Shown here: one piece after another, positions 14,189 to 21,751 of the stretch | Numbering within the stretch: position 1 is the stretch's first letter | Layout: each line of letters begins with the position of its first letter | DNA from: a virus | Reading direction: 5' to 3' (one strand) | DNA length: 21,751 nt | IMG/VR virus record: IMGVR_UViG_3300044630_003211 | Span: 1-21,751 of that record | Notes under the pieces: model-generated | Database searches by the model: none | What the model was told of the DNA's origin: nothing | The model's input: only the letters and a program-made list of their open reading frames with translations | Program-made: the position numbers and the translations under genes

Positions 14189-14939
14189 CAGTTATTTGTG
14201 ATGTAAATTGGAATGTCAAATCCATATCAGGACTCATTTCCTTAACATGCTTTCTAAACGCCTTAGTATCTTTTGCTAAGAATGCATTATATACCCATCT
14301 ATTGATAAATCCTCTATCAGTATTACCATCAACAGATGTAATCATATACTTCAATCTAGTTGTTACATCATATTGAGTAGATGAGTTTTTGTTTAATTTT
14401 TCTAAAGCCTGAGTTTCTTTTGTTATCTCTTGCTCATCACCATGTGTAAGTAATTTAAATTCAATTTCTTTACCACTTGAAGGTAATATGAATTTATATG
14501 AATTATTAGAATTTAATACTTCCGTATCAATATCTTTTGTTTGCACTTTACCTAAATCAATAGTTACTGCTTGCTTTTCTAAAGTAAAAGGGTCAGTCAT
14601 TTCTATCTCATAATCAGCGCCATATCCTAAAATACGAGTTGCTAAAAGAATAGCGTTCTTATCACCAATGTAAATATCATTTGGATTTACACCTGGTTCA
14701 ACCACAACCGATTCAAATAACTTATCCAATACAATACCTTTTTTAATAAGGTTTTGGGATGCAAGAATATCTTCTTCTCTTGCTGTCATATACTTTATCT
14801 CACAAGTACCCTTTCTTAATGGATGTCCTTCAGGATATACTAATCCTTGAGATGGTAATTCAATGGTTTCGGTTGGGAAATCATTTTGTTTTGGTGCGGT
14901 TTGCATTTGCACCTTAGTTGTATTTGTCATTTCTGCCAT
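14130..14939 (-). CDS. gp26: Baseplate hub assembly protein, gp26-like (T4_baseplate family)
   Basis: The 269-aa product has the family's N-terminal signature: ETIELPSQGLVYPEGHPL (about 24-41), IKYMTAREEDILASQNLIKKG (about 49-69) with VLDKLFESV, then IGDKNAILLATRILGYGADY (about 98-117). I know this pattern from gp26 baseplate-hub proteins of T4-like phages of marine bacteria. It helps assemble the hub and tape measure and is probably a chaperone rather than a virion structure. It has its own terminator upstream and a promoter motif 24 nt before the ATG. The last codons run through a seven-T stretch into INFFYPSA and a TGA, while another frame continues past it. Confidence 0.75.
   Translation of the reverse strand: MAEMTNTTKVQMQTAPKQNDFPTETIELPSQGLVYPEGHPLRKGTCEIKYMTAREEDILASQNLIKKGIVLDKLFESVVVEPGVNPNDIYIGDKNAILLATRILGYGADYEIEMTDPFTLEKQAVTIDLGKVQTKDIDTEVLNSNNSYKFILPSSGKEIEFKLLTHGDEQEITKETQALEKLNKNSSTQYDVTTRLKYMITSVDGNTDRGFINRWVYNAFLAKDTKAFRKHVKEMSPDMDLTFQFTSQITGETEALDIPFGINFFYPSA
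14144..14150 (-). other. Candidate programmed frameshift site, T7 run
   Basis: On the minus strand the zero frame reads AAC TTT TTT TAC. Moving tRNA-Phe one base forward keeps perfect TTT pairing and continues ACC CTT CCG into the 13940-14188 frame, giving a 332-aa fusion. A -2 slip gives the same with one extra Phe. Transcriptional slippage on the T7 is a third route. The zero-frame stop is 12 nt downstream. Confidence 0.5.
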
Positions 14940-14963
14940 AACGTTGTTTATTTTGTTTGTATA

Positions 14964-14972
14964 TATAAATAC
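14964..14972 (-). promoter_or_regulatory. Late-promoter-like motif GTATTTATA
   Basis: A one-base variant of the ATATTTATA motif ends 24 nt before the gp26-like ATG, followed by ATACAAA as at two other sites. It lies shortly downstream of the tail-tube terminator. Confidence 0.5.
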
Positions 14973-14998
14973 ATAGAAATTAAAAAAATAGAAAGCAC

Positions 14999-15027
14999 AA
15001 AAAAGGGGATTCTTTTGAAATCCCCTT
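14999..15027 (-). terminator. Rho-independent terminator after the tail tube gene
   Basis: On the minus strand AAGGGGATT pairs with AATCCCCTT across a 7-nt loop and is followed by six T. It sits about 18 nt after the tail-tube stop and separates it from the gp26-like gene. Confidence 0.9.
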
Positions 15028-15045
15028 ATTTTTATTATTTTTAGA

Positions 15046-15534
15046 TTAGAATTCTAAGATTGCGTAATCATAAGATAGTGTTAATTCGATTGTTGCAACT
15101 TCATTTGAATCGAATGATAAATCTCCAAAGTTTGCTTGAGAGATAAATGCACCTTTCAATTTCCATTGTTCAATCTTATCACCAACTGGTCCTAATAAAT
15201 AGAAATCAACATCTTTCTTATAGAAATCAGCGTATCCATCTCTACCAGTAATTGATTCATGTCCTAAACGAATCCACTCCATTACCGCTTGTGCTCCAGA
15301 AGGAACGATTGGGTCATAAAGTGTGATAGTGATATCTTGCCACTCACCTTTACCTTTCAACTTTCTCTTTACGTTGATATGGTCTAAAGTTACGGTTTCA
15401 AATTGAATTGTAGGTCTATTTGCTGCCTTTACAAGATATGAAGGGATATTATCTATCTCCATCACATATCTATTTTTCATCTTCGGTTCGAAGTTCGTAT
15501 AGAACATCTTATCAAACTCTAATATTTCTGCCAT
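15046..15534 (-). CDS. gp19: Tail tube protein (gp19-like)
   Basis: The 162-aa product is essentially the length of T4 gp19 (163 aa) and follows the sheath gene as in T4. Features of the family are the N-terminal NRYVMEIDNIPSYLVKAANRP, the basic hairpin INVKRKLKGKGEW, ITITLYDPIVPSGAQAVMEW, and a C-terminal beta strand ELTLSYDYAILEF. It stacks in hexameric rings to form the inner tube through which DNA passes. AAGGA lies about 8 nt before the ATG and a promoter motif 23 nt upstream; a strong terminator follows, so it can be made alone in large amounts. Confidence 0.93.
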   Translation of the reverse strand: MAEILEFDKMFYTNFEPKMKNRYVMEIDNIPSYLVKAANRPTIQFETVTLDHINVKRKLKGKGEWQDITITLYDPIVPSGAQAVMEWIRLGHESITGRDGYADFYKKDVDFYLLGPVGDKIEQWKLKGAFISQANFGDLSFDSNEVATIELTLSYDYAILEF

Positions 15535-15557
15535 TTTTTATTCCTTTTATTTGTATT

Positions 15558-15566
15558 AATAAATAT
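15558..15566 (-). promoter_or_regulatory. Late-promoter-like motif ATATTTATT
   Basis: A variant with T at the last position ends 23 nt before the tail-tube ATG, followed by AATACAAA. It lies between the sheath stop and the tube start, allowing separate tube transcription. Confidence 0.5.
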
Positions 15567-15586
15567 CTACTTTATTGATTTTCGTA

Positions 15587-17908
15587 TTATGCGTTAAAAC
15601 TTGCTCCAGTTGGTAAGATGTTGAAATCTATTACGATAAATTCCGCTGTCTTAGCCGGTTGTAAGAAAATTTGTCCTGCTAATATGTTTCTATCAATTAC
15701 ATCAGGTGTATTGTTTGATTCATCCATTACAACTCTAAATGCGTATAAACCTTGTCTTTGTTGAACTGCCTCTAAGTAAGGGTTCACAGTGTTTAAGAAT
15801 CTTGCTCTAGTTGTTGCTGTGTTTTGTTCGAACACTAAGAAACGAGATGTAGATGCTATAAACTTCTTAAGAGTGATAAGTAATCTTCTAACATTGATTC
15901 TATCTAAAGCTGATGCTTTATCTTGCAATGTCTTCTGTCCGAATGCTACAATACCTTGTCCAGGGAATGCTGCGATTGGATTTACTTTATTCTCATATAG
16001 AGTATCTCTTTCAGAATGTGTTAATCTATTCAATACTGAAACTGCTCCACTAATACCACCTCTATTCAAACCAGCAGGTGCGAACCATTCTGCTGCTAAT
16101 CTATCGTTTGCAGCGAATACAGCCGGCATCAATACTGATGGAGGTACACTCATTAATTTGTTACTATTAGTATCAACTGTCTTAACCCAAGGGTAGTAAG
16201 TTCCAACGTAGTTAGAATCTACTGAATTTGCTTCTTCAGTTGCTTCAGTAATTGTTGCAGTTGCTGCCACAAAATCAGCGATGTAGAAACAATCTTGTCT
16301 ATCTTCAACCATATCAATTACTTTTGTAGTAATAGATGGGTGTAAAGAACGAATGATACCAGGAGTTACAACTAAGTTAATATCGTATTCATCTGCATTT
16401 GATACAGCGTTAATTGCTTTTGTATATGCAATTGAACCATTAGTTGAGTTATTTGAACAATTAAATCCTTGCGTATTTGCTCCAGTTATAGATGTACCTA
16501 AGTTAATTTTTACAGTTGGTGCGTTACCATCAAAACCTTCTTGGAATCCTAATATAAATTGTCTTTTAACCATATCAGTTGATGCTGAACCGGTCATTAC
16601 ATATGATAATTGAGAATCAAATGCGAAATCAACGTTTGCTCCAACCAATGCTCCAACAGGAATTGGTTTTAAGTATTGTTTGTTATCATCAGATACACCA
16701 ACAGTCTCAAAATCAAATCCAGAATAATATACAGGAGATGATGATGTGTTATTTGCTGAACCAGTTTGGTAAACTACCGCAGGTACTTTATTTGTATCTG
16801 CTACATTTGTTACTATTGGGTTTGTATATGCTCCATGTCCAAATGGTGCCGATGAAATTGGGAATGAACCCGCCTCAGCTACTACTACTCTTACATATTT
16901 TGATTTGTTTGAGTAATCTCCATTTTCAGTTATCTTACCATTGTTATCAATCGTATTCCATCTATCACCAATTCTTCTAGCTATATAGTTAGGAGAAGCA
17001 GGGTCTAAGTTTACATTATTAAATGTTTCAACTACACTCTTTCTCTTATCAGTGTCACTATATCCTCTTACAGTTACAGTGAATACAGAATAATCAGTTG
17101 CTCCATCTTCACCAGCTGCTTTTACGTTTGAAATACCAATCTTAAACTTAGTGTTATATGGAGTACCATGTCCTAAAGTTACAAACTTAAATAAATCATA
17201 TCTTACGTTGTTGTTATCTTTTTGAGATTTAACATATGGAGTTTCTGCTGAAGATATATCACCATATACTTGAGATGGTAATGCGGATGCTGATACATAT
17301 GTACCACCATACAAACCTGCAGCGACGTTAGTGTAATTAGTTGTTGCTATATTTTTAAAATAAGCGTAAGTATATGCTGTTTTAGCTCCGAATGGAGAAG
17401 AACCAAATGTATCTACTACATCGTTAGTAGCAGTTTCTAAAATAGAAGCCGATACAAATCCAAATGAAGAAGATAATACAAAAGAGCCAGATGCAAATCC
17501 AGGTCCAGATAAAGTTGCAGTTGGTGTTTGAAATCCTACTGCCTCATCACCAGTTTCGGTTGAATATAAAACTCCAATAAGTTTTTCTCCAATGCCCAAT
17601 CCACCAGATGCAAATATACCAACAGGTAAATTTTGAGTATAACCACCAATACCACCAACTCTTACGATGGTAGCACTTCCAGCTTCTCTTAAATAGTTTT
17701 GTACTGCATATTCAGTATAATAAGTTCCATCAGGAGTTCCGAAGATATCTTCGAATTCTGATTGCGTTCTAACAATAGTTGGAACAAATGCAGGTCCTTG
17801 CTTAAAAGGTCCTATAAATGCTGCTCCAATTTCACCAACTCCTTGCGCTAGGAAGGAAAGGTCATTTTCTCTTGTGAATACGCCGGGTGATACGATTCTT
17901 TCTGCCAT
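15587..17908 (-). CDS. gp18: Contractile tail sheath protein (gp18-like)
   Basis: The 773-aa product has the sheath hallmarks. The N-terminus IVSPGVFTRENDLSF begins the protease-resistant core and inter-subunit arm, followed by IGAAFIGPFKQGPAFVPTIV and FEDIFGTPDGTYYTEYAVQNYL. The C-terminal half has LNRGGISGAVSVLNRLTHSERD, KKFIASTSRFLVFEQNTATT and the final domain VVMDESNNTPDVIDRNIL ... FIVIDFNILPTGASF. Residues about 110-500 form a long Ser/Thr/Gly-rich insertion, and the protein is over 100 residues longer than T4 gp18 (659 aa). Sheath subunits wrap the tube and contract on infection. It has its own promoter motif about 59 nt upstream, just past a terminator. Confidence 0.95.
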   Translation of the reverse strand: MAERIVSPGVFTRENDLSFLAQGVGEIGAAFIGPFKQGPAFVPTIVRTQSEFEDIFGTPDGTYYTEYAVQNYLREAGSATIVRVGGIGGYTQNLPVGIFASGGLGIGEKLIGVLYSTETGDEAVGFQTPTATLSGPGFASGSFVLSSSFGFVSASILETATNDVVDTFGSSPFGAKTAYTYAYFKNIATTNYTNVAAGLYGGTYVSASALPSQVYGDISSAETPYVKSQKDNNNVRYDLFKFVTLGHGTPYNTKFKIGISNVKAAGEDGATDYSVFTVTVRGYSDTDKRKSVVETFNNVNLDPASPNYIARRIGDRWNTIDNNGKITENGDYSNKSKYVRVVVAEAGSFPISSAPFGHGAYTNPIVTNVADTNKVPAVVYQTGSANNTSSSPVYYSGFDFETVGVSDDNKQYLKPIPVGALVGANVDFAFDSQLSYVMTGSASTDMVKRQFILGFQEGFDGNAPTVKINLGTSITGANTQGFNCSNNSTNGSIAYTKAINAVSNADEYDINLVVTPGIIRSLHPSITTKVIDMVEDRQDCFYIADFVAATATITEATEEANSVDSNYVGTYYPWVKTVDTNSNKLMSVPPSVLMPAVFAANDRLAAEWFAPAGLNRGGISGAVSVLNRLTHSERDTLYENKVNPIAAFPGQGIVAFGQKTLQDKASALDRINVRRLLITLKKFIASTSRFLVFEQNTATTRARFLNTVNPYLEAVQQRQGLYAFRVVMDESNNTPDVIDRNILAGQIFLQPAKTAEFIVIDFNILPTGASFNA

Positions 17909-17967
17909 TTTATTTTTCGAATTTGTATTTTAAGTTTGTAATTAAGAAAATCCAATATAATTACTTA

Positions 17968-17976
17968 TATAAATAT
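17968..17976 (-). promoter_or_regulatory. Late-promoter-like motif ATATTTATA before the sheath gene
   Basis: A full match lies 4 nt downstream of a hairpin terminator and 59 nt before the sheath ATG, the longest leader in the window. The leader is AT-rich without a clear Shine-Dalgarno site. Confidence 0.5.
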
Positions 17977-17980
17977 AAAG

Positions 17981-18029
17981 AAAATGTCCAAAACACAAAT
18001 TTGTTTATAAATCTGCACTTTGGACATTT
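17981..18029 (-). terminator. Terminator hairpin between the 132-aa gene and the sheath gene
   Basis: On the minus strand AAATGTCCAAA pairs with TTTGGACATTT. An inner helix (CAGATTT with AAATTTG, one G-U) forms around loop ATAAAC. The T tract after the stem is short (TTTTC), so efficiency is uncertain, though the stem is long and perfect. Confidence 0.7.
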
Positions 18030-18046
18030 AAAGTTAATATTTTTAA

Positions 18047-18445
18047 TTAAACCACTAAAGAACCAGTAGGTTCTATCGATGAACCTGATGTAGGTGACCA
18101 AGGTAAATTAACTGCCTCAACGCTACTAATAATAGATGTTTTTTCTTTTATTTGTGTGTTGATTCTATCTGATATATGGTCCCAATAGTTAGTTGCTCTA
18201 TTTGAGCCACTTACATATCCTTTAATCCAATCCAATACAATTTCTTCTGTCAATTCATTGTATGGTACAAAATTATCAGGATTAATTTGGTCTAATGTAA
18301 ACGGAGTTGCTCCAGTAAATAAACCATCGTTTCCATTTTCATCTATTCCTTTAACTTCCCATCTAGTACCAATTATAGCGTTATCTACACTATCATTGGT
18401 TGTTTTTTTAATTTGAGTTATTTTCCACTCGTATGTTAATGCCAT
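18047..18445 (-). CDS. Small virion protein of the MALTYEWKI (DUF7936-like) type
   Basis: The 132-aa product begins MALTYEWKITQIKK and contains IGTRWEVKGIDENGNDGLF, then NFVPYNELTEEIVLDWIKGYV. The arrangement of Y-x-W at the N-terminus, a central W(E/x)V-G-D-G and the helix PY-ELTEE-VL-W is one I associate with small conserved structural proteins of T4-like phages in marine and soil bacteria (a DUF7936-like family; no molecular function known to me). Its place just before the sheath gene fits a tail or fibre-network component. A promoter motif variant lies 13 nt upstream and a terminator follows. Confidence 0.75.
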   Translation of the reverse strand: MALTYEWKITQIKKTTNDSVDNAIIGTRWEVKGIDENGNDGLFTGATPFTLDQINPDNFVPYNELTEEIVLDWIKGYVSGSNRATNYWDHISDRINTQIKEKTSIISSVEAVNLPWSPTSGSSIEPTGSLVV

Positions 18446-18458
18446 AGTATTTCTTTTT

Positions 18459-18467
18459 AATAAATAT
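18459..18467 (-). promoter_or_regulatory. Late-promoter-like motif ATATTTATT
   Basis: The motif variant ends 13 nt before the ATG of the 132-aa gene. The surrounding AATAAATATTTATT is near-palindromic, so orientation cannot be judged from it alone. Confidence 0.4.
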
Positions 18468-18481
18468 TTATTTTTTCAAAA

Positions 18482-18772
18482 TTATGATAATGTGTGATTA
18501 ATTACTACTAATTCAAATTCATCACACATCTTTTCAGCCAAATAAGTATTGCTACCACTCCATGCATTTAATACATTGGTTGGTACATCCCATATTCCAC
18601 TATTTATAATAGTATCAGGAACTGCATCAGATTCTCTATTCGGGTCTCTGAATCTTAATTCATATCTTAGTCTACAATCATCCTTTCCTAAATCGTAACT
18701 CAGAATATTGGTTAAAACAACATTAATTGTTTTTCCAAATAAGTTTTTATTTTGTATTGTTGTTAGTATCAT
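18482..18772 (-). CDS. Hypothetical phage protein, 96 aa
   Basis: The ATG at 18772 gives MILTTIQNKN. An upstream TTG at 18805 would overlap the previous stop and add a hydrophobic 11-residue stretch encoded by the promoter-like motif, so I prefer the ATG. The product has no signal peptide or recognised family. Visible features are LRYELRFRDPNRESD and WDVPTNVLNAWSGSNTYLAE followed by an acidic CDEFELVVI strand. Position within the fibre-to-sheath cluster suggests a minor virion or fibre-attachment protein. Confidence 0.7.
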   Translation of the reverse strand: MILTTIQNKNLFGKTINVVLTNILSYDLGKDDCRLRYELRFRDPNRESDAVPDTIINSGIWDVPTNVLNAWSGSNTYLAEKMCDEFELVVINHTLS

Positions 18773-18776
18773 TGTG

Positions 18777-18785
18777 TATAAATAT
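18777..18785 (-). promoter_or_regulatory. Late-promoter-like motif ATATTTATA, only 4 nt from a start codon
   Basis: A full match to the motif ends 4 nt before the ATG at 18772. If it is a working promoter the message would be leaderless or start inside the gene; otherwise the gene is read from the upstream transcript. Confidence 0.35.
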
Positions 18786-18798
18786 TTAATTATAAAGA

Positions 18799-19224
18799 TT
18801 AACAATCTTCTAATTCAGATGCTGATGATATAACATTTCTATCTTTTAAATCTTCTACTAATTTTGCTTTCAAAAGTGGATATGCTTGTGCAAATATATC
18901 TGCACCTTGTAGAGATGAAAAATCAGCTACTGTTTTTTGATAAGACCTGCCATCAATTACTTCTGTTATAGATGCTGTCATTGGAATAGAATGCCAATGT
19001 GGTATTGCATCTACTTTTGCAAGAAATCTTTCATGAATAGGAGAACCAACTCTAGAAGCTATCGATGTTTCTATTAAATTAGCTTCTTCTTCACTCTTAA
19101 ATACATTAACGTATAATTCAAGAGCTCCTTTGTTTCTATCTACAACATAACGATAAATTCTTACATAAGCTTCGTCTGTAACACCTTGAGATGTTCCTAT
19201 CGTTGTATTAATTTTAATTGCCAT
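18799..19224 (-). CDS. Hypothetical phage protein, 141 aa, downstream of the tail fibre
   Basis: The product begins MAIKINTTIGTSQG and has AYVRIYRYVVDRNKGALELYVNVF followed by FKSEEEAN, a beta-rich pattern seen in small virion proteins of T4-like phages. It ends with an amphipathic helix (AQAYPLLKAKLVEDL). It lacks a signal peptide or catalytic motif. I do not recognise the family with certainty. The promoter motif is 19 nt upstream. Confidence 0.75.
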   Translation of the reverse strand: MAIKINTTIGTSQGVTDEAYVRIYRYVVDRNKGALELYVNVFKSEEEANLIETSIASRVGSPIHERFLAKVDAIPHWHSIPMTASITEVIDGRSYQKTVADFSSLQGADIFAQAYPLLKAKLVEDLKDRNVISSASELEDC

Positions 19225-19243
19225 AGTTATTCTATTTTATATA

Positions 19244-19252
19244 TATAAATAT
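19244..19252 (-). promoter_or_regulatory. Late-promoter-like motif ATATTTATA after the tail fibre gene
   Basis: A full match ends 19 nt before the ATG of the 141-aa gene, inside a TATATA-rich gap. No terminator hairpin is visible between the fibre stop and this site. Confidence 0.5.
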
Positions 19253-19259
19253 ATGGTTT

Positions 19260-19583
19260 TTATTCAAAACTCATTTTTTCTTTTAATTCTTTTAATTCTT
19301 TTTTAGTTTCATCCAATTCAGCTTTTAATTCTTTGATAGCTTCTAACAATAATGCTGGAATACCTCTATCTCTAACTGCCAAATAACCATCTTCACCTGC
19401 TCTTACTAAATCAGGAACAACATCTTCTATTTCCTGAGCTATGAATCCAATATCATGTCTTAACTTAGTTGTTTCATATTCATCAGTTCCCTCTCTCCAA
19501 TCATATTCAACCCCTCTCATTTTCATTACTTTCTCTAATGAATTTTGTAAAGGTTTTATATTTTCTTTTAATCTGATATCCGA
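19260..19583 (-). other. Self-cleaved chaperone segment of the tail fibre
   Basis: The segment from the expected cleavage Ser in GSP-SDIRLKEN to the stop encodes 107 residues: the S74 fold plus a heptad-repeat tail. In known members it is released after fibre trimerisation, so it would be absent from the mature virion. Confidence 0.8.
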
Positions 19584-21751
19584 AGGAGAACCATATGCAA
19601 TAATGTTGTTAGATGCAATAATCTGCCCATCATATCTCAATGCAATCGTAGCACCACCACCTCTATTACCAGTGTGAATTCTTAAACCATATGAAGCTCT
19701 TAATGCTAAGTAACCATCATTCAAGTCACACAGGTCACCATCATCCGATACCCAAACACCACCACCACCATAGTTATCAAAGTTTGAACGAAGTACATAA
19801 GGTACACCAAATGTTGTAGCTCCATCTGCATCCGCGTACCATCTTGGCCATCTAGAAGACCAACCACCTAAACGGAATACGTTATCACCATCCAATCCTA
19901 AGTTAATAGCGTAGTATCCACCTTTATGGTAAGACATGAATGCACCATTGTTACCAGTAGTGTAAGCCTGTAATGTTGATGAATCCGTTGAAGTTCCGTA
20001 ATATGCTCTATTGTATAAGAAATAAATTCTACCATCAACAGTATCACCACCTCTAGCAATTGCCCAGTTAGAGTAGTTACCACTATCCAACATACCTCTC
20101 CATCCAGTGAATGAAGACCAAGTATTTCTAAAGTACATTGTTGATACAGGTCCACTTGCTAACTGCCATCCATATCCACAACCATATCCACAAGTATAGT
20201 GAGCTGCTTGAACCCCTACCCAGTGTGAAGTTCCCGGAGGTTGGTTGCCCGGATTAGACCAAGTATCAAAGAATCCACTACCCCAGTTCCAAACGTTGTT
20301 TAAATCTTCAGTACCCCATCCCATTGAACCAATCCAATAGTTACTATCTCCAGTGTAGTTATTTCTACGGAAGTTACCTTTACCTGTCAAACCGATTCTC
20401 ATTTTAGAGTAATCATCAGTTCCCTGCCATCTAGTAGTTCCGTTTCCATCAAAGTAGAATGATGTATCGTTTGAATCGTAGAATATAGGTGCTCTTGAAC
20501 TACCAGCCATTTCAGTATATCCACGATCAATACTAAAGTAAGAATTTCTAATCCATCTCCACACCCAACTATATGAGTTATCATGCAAACCAGTAGTATT
20601 ACCACCATTATTATAATCATGCATTAATGTAATCTGAGAACCAATGCCCCATCCGTTCCAACCATTACGACCACTACCCATTGTAGTTACAGTTCCATAT
20701 GGATTTCCCTGATTTTCAGGAGAAACAAATCCTCTACCATATGGTTGCCAATACATACCCTGTGATGTATTCTGTCTAAACCAATCGTTTATATATACGT
20801 TTGTAAATGTAGGTGAACCATCAGTTCTTACCGATTGATTAAGATGACTACTCATCCAACCTAAATATCCTAACCAAAGGTCACCACTTCTATTGATATA
20901 TGCTCTTTCCGCACCACTATCAGTTCTGAATATAAAGTATCCAGATGATTGGTGTTGGAAGTACATATGCGTACTATGCCATTGAATCTTATTATATTCA
21001 CCTTGCCATCCACCCATATCACTATACAACATATAACCAGGTTGGATATAGTGATTGTTTGAGTTTACAAAGTTCAATCTTGATGTACCAGTAGGGTCTG
21101 ATCTGTATCCGGTATCATTTGTATCATACCAAATAGTTGCATACATATCACCACCAGTTCCGTAATATGTGTTACTTAACCATCTATTTTCCATAATGAT
21201 TCTTCTACCATTTAAGTAAGAATCATCTACGTTGAAATAGAAGTTAGAAAGATTAGTATAAATGTGAGCATGTCCAGTGTTTGCAGGTCCAAATTGAATC
21301 CAACCAGATGGAGTATTATGTCTATAACCCCAATCACCACCTGCGAAATAATAACCACCATCACCATAATCCATTGATGATAAACGAGAACGTCCATTAG
21401 GATTTGCAAAGAATGCAGTATTTTCAGAATCATAAAATATTGGTGCTCTAAATGAACTTGCTTCAGATGTGTGGTCACTATATGTGTACAATCTAGCATT
21501 ACCATTATATTGAGTTTGGAAACCAGGATTAGAACTACCACCATCAACCGTAGTTGAGTTTGCTATTATAAAACCACCTCTAATAAGGATAGAATCATCC
21601 GCATCGTTTTCAGTTCTAATAACTAATCTAGAAGTTTCACCACTTACACCATTTGTTGCAGTTTCATAATAAATTTGTGCACCATCCGATGGATAGTTTA
21701 CACCACTTCTAAAATCAATAGTAGCTCTACCATATGTACTACTTGCTAATA
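19260..21751 (-). CDS. Tail fibre protein with C-terminal peptidase_S74 chaperone domain (5' end outside window)
   Basis: The frame is open from the right edge and 829 complete codons are visible; an in-frame TTG at 21491 is not the real start. The N-terminal visible part (FRSGVNYPSDGAQIYYETAT ... SRLVIRTENDADD) is beta-rich. The middle holds at least three copies of a fibre motif: APIFYDSENTAFFANPNGRS, TIWYDTNDTGYRSDPTGTSR and APIFYDSNDTSFYFDGNGTT. The rest is Gly/Trp/Tyr/Asn-rich. The C-terminal 107 residues are an intramolecular chaperone: SDIRLKENIKPL with the Ser-Lys dyad, then HDIGFIAQEIEDVVPDLV and a final coiled coil of Lys/Glu/Leu heptads. In this family the chaperone drives trimerisation and then cuts itself off just before the Ser (codon 19583-19581). 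The protein probably binds the host surface. Confidence 0.92.
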   Translation of the reverse strand, partial: LASSTYGRATIDFRSGVNYPSDGAQIYYETATNGVSGETSRLVIRTENDADDSILIRGGFIIANSTTVDGGSSNPGFQTQYNGNARLYTYSDHTSEASSFRAPIFYDSENTAFFANPNGRSRLSSMDYGDGGYYFAGGDWGYRHNTPSGWIQFGPANTGHAHIYTNLSNFYFNVDDSYLNGRRIIMENRWLSNTYYGTGGDMYATIWYDTNDTGYRSDPTGTSRLNFVNSNNHYIQPGYMLYSDMGGWQGEYNKIQWHSTHMYFQHQSSGYFIFRTDSGAERAYINRSGDLWLGYLGWMSSHLNQSVRTDGSPTFTNVYINDWFRQNTSQGMYWQPYGRGFVSPENQGNPYGTVTTMGSGRNGWNGWGIGSQITLMHDYNNGGNTTGLHDNSYSWVWRWIRNSYFSIDRGYTEMAGSSRAPIFYDSNDTSFYFDGNGTTRWQGTDDYSKMRIGLTGKGNFRRNNYTGDSNYWIGSMGWGTEDLNNVWNWGSGFFDTWSNPGNQPPGTSHWVGVQAAHYTCGYGCGYGWQLASGPVSTMYFRNTWSSFTGWRGMLDSGNYSNWAIARGGDTVDGRIYFLYNRAYYGTSTDSSTLQAYTTGNNGAFMSYHKGGYYAINLGLDGDNVFRLGGWSSRWPRWYADADGATTFGVPYVLRSNFDNYGGGGVWVSDDGDLCDLNDGYLALRASYGLRIHTGNRGGGATIALRYDGQIIASNNIIAYGSPSDIRLKENIKPLQNSLEKVMKMRGVEYDWREGTDEYETTKLRHDIGFIAQEIEDVVPDLVRAGEDGYLAVRDRGIPALLLEAIKELKAELDETKKELKELKEKMSFE

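Noticed and set aside
20399-21547. Short overlapping minus-strand frames inside the tail fibre gene
   Set aside because: They are alternative frames of the repetitive fibre sequence, rich in Met, Ile, Leu and His, with no start signal.
19260-21751. Repeated fibre segments as a CRISPR or DNA repeat array
   Set aside because: The similarity is at protein level (YDS...T...P.G.S), with unequal spacing and no conserved DNA repeat unit.

Overview
The window is a dense, AT-rich stretch of a contractile-tailed (T4-like, myovirus) phage genome. Every convincing gene reads on the minus strand, so transcription runs from high to low coordinates. The host is probably a member of the Bacteroidota. The hints are mostly absent or weak Shine-Dalgarno sequences, one possible TAnnTTTG promoter, and a secreted nuclease whose signal peptide ends in SFGQ. 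This host call is an inference. No capsid, portal, terminase or integrase gene is present, so lytic phage versus prophage cannot be decided here.

In the direction of transcription, the tail module comes first. It starts with a long tail-fibre protein cut by the right edge, ending in a peptidase_S74 chaperone domain. Three small virion-type proteins follow (141, 96 and 132 aa), then the tail sheath (gp18-like, 773 aa) and the tail tube (gp19-like, 162 aa). A gp26-like baseplate-hub assembly protein comes next and appears to be joined to a downstream frame through a T7 slippery run. After it lie a 71-aa protein, the tape measure (864 aa), a 928-aa baseplate protein with three internal repeats, a 97-aa LysM-like baseplate protein, a 762-aa hub protein and a 122-aa protein of unknown function.

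The left quarter is different. It holds a complete phage-borne tmRNA (386 nt, encoded CCA) whose best-placed tag frame has 24 codons and ends in YAYAA. The tmRNA is followed by a strong terminator, a very small family A DNA polymerase-like gene, a signal-peptide-bearing DNA/RNA non-specific endonuclease (DKGH variant of the DRGH motif), and a giant Pro/Glu/Lys-rich protein cut by the left edge. That last protein carries a candidate TIKI/TraB/ChaN/EreA-like domain.

Regulation is visible. A motif ATATTTATA, or a one-base variant, lies on the coding strand in almost every intergenic gap, usually 13-24 nt before the start codon. It probably marks the phage's late promoters, and its core is the reverse complement of the T4 late consensus TATAAATA. 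Hairpin-plus-T-run terminators sit just upstream of several of these motifs. The tail genes therefore look like a series of short terminator-promoter cassettes. The exception is a compact operon from the 71-aa gene to the 122-aa gene, which has no internal signals.
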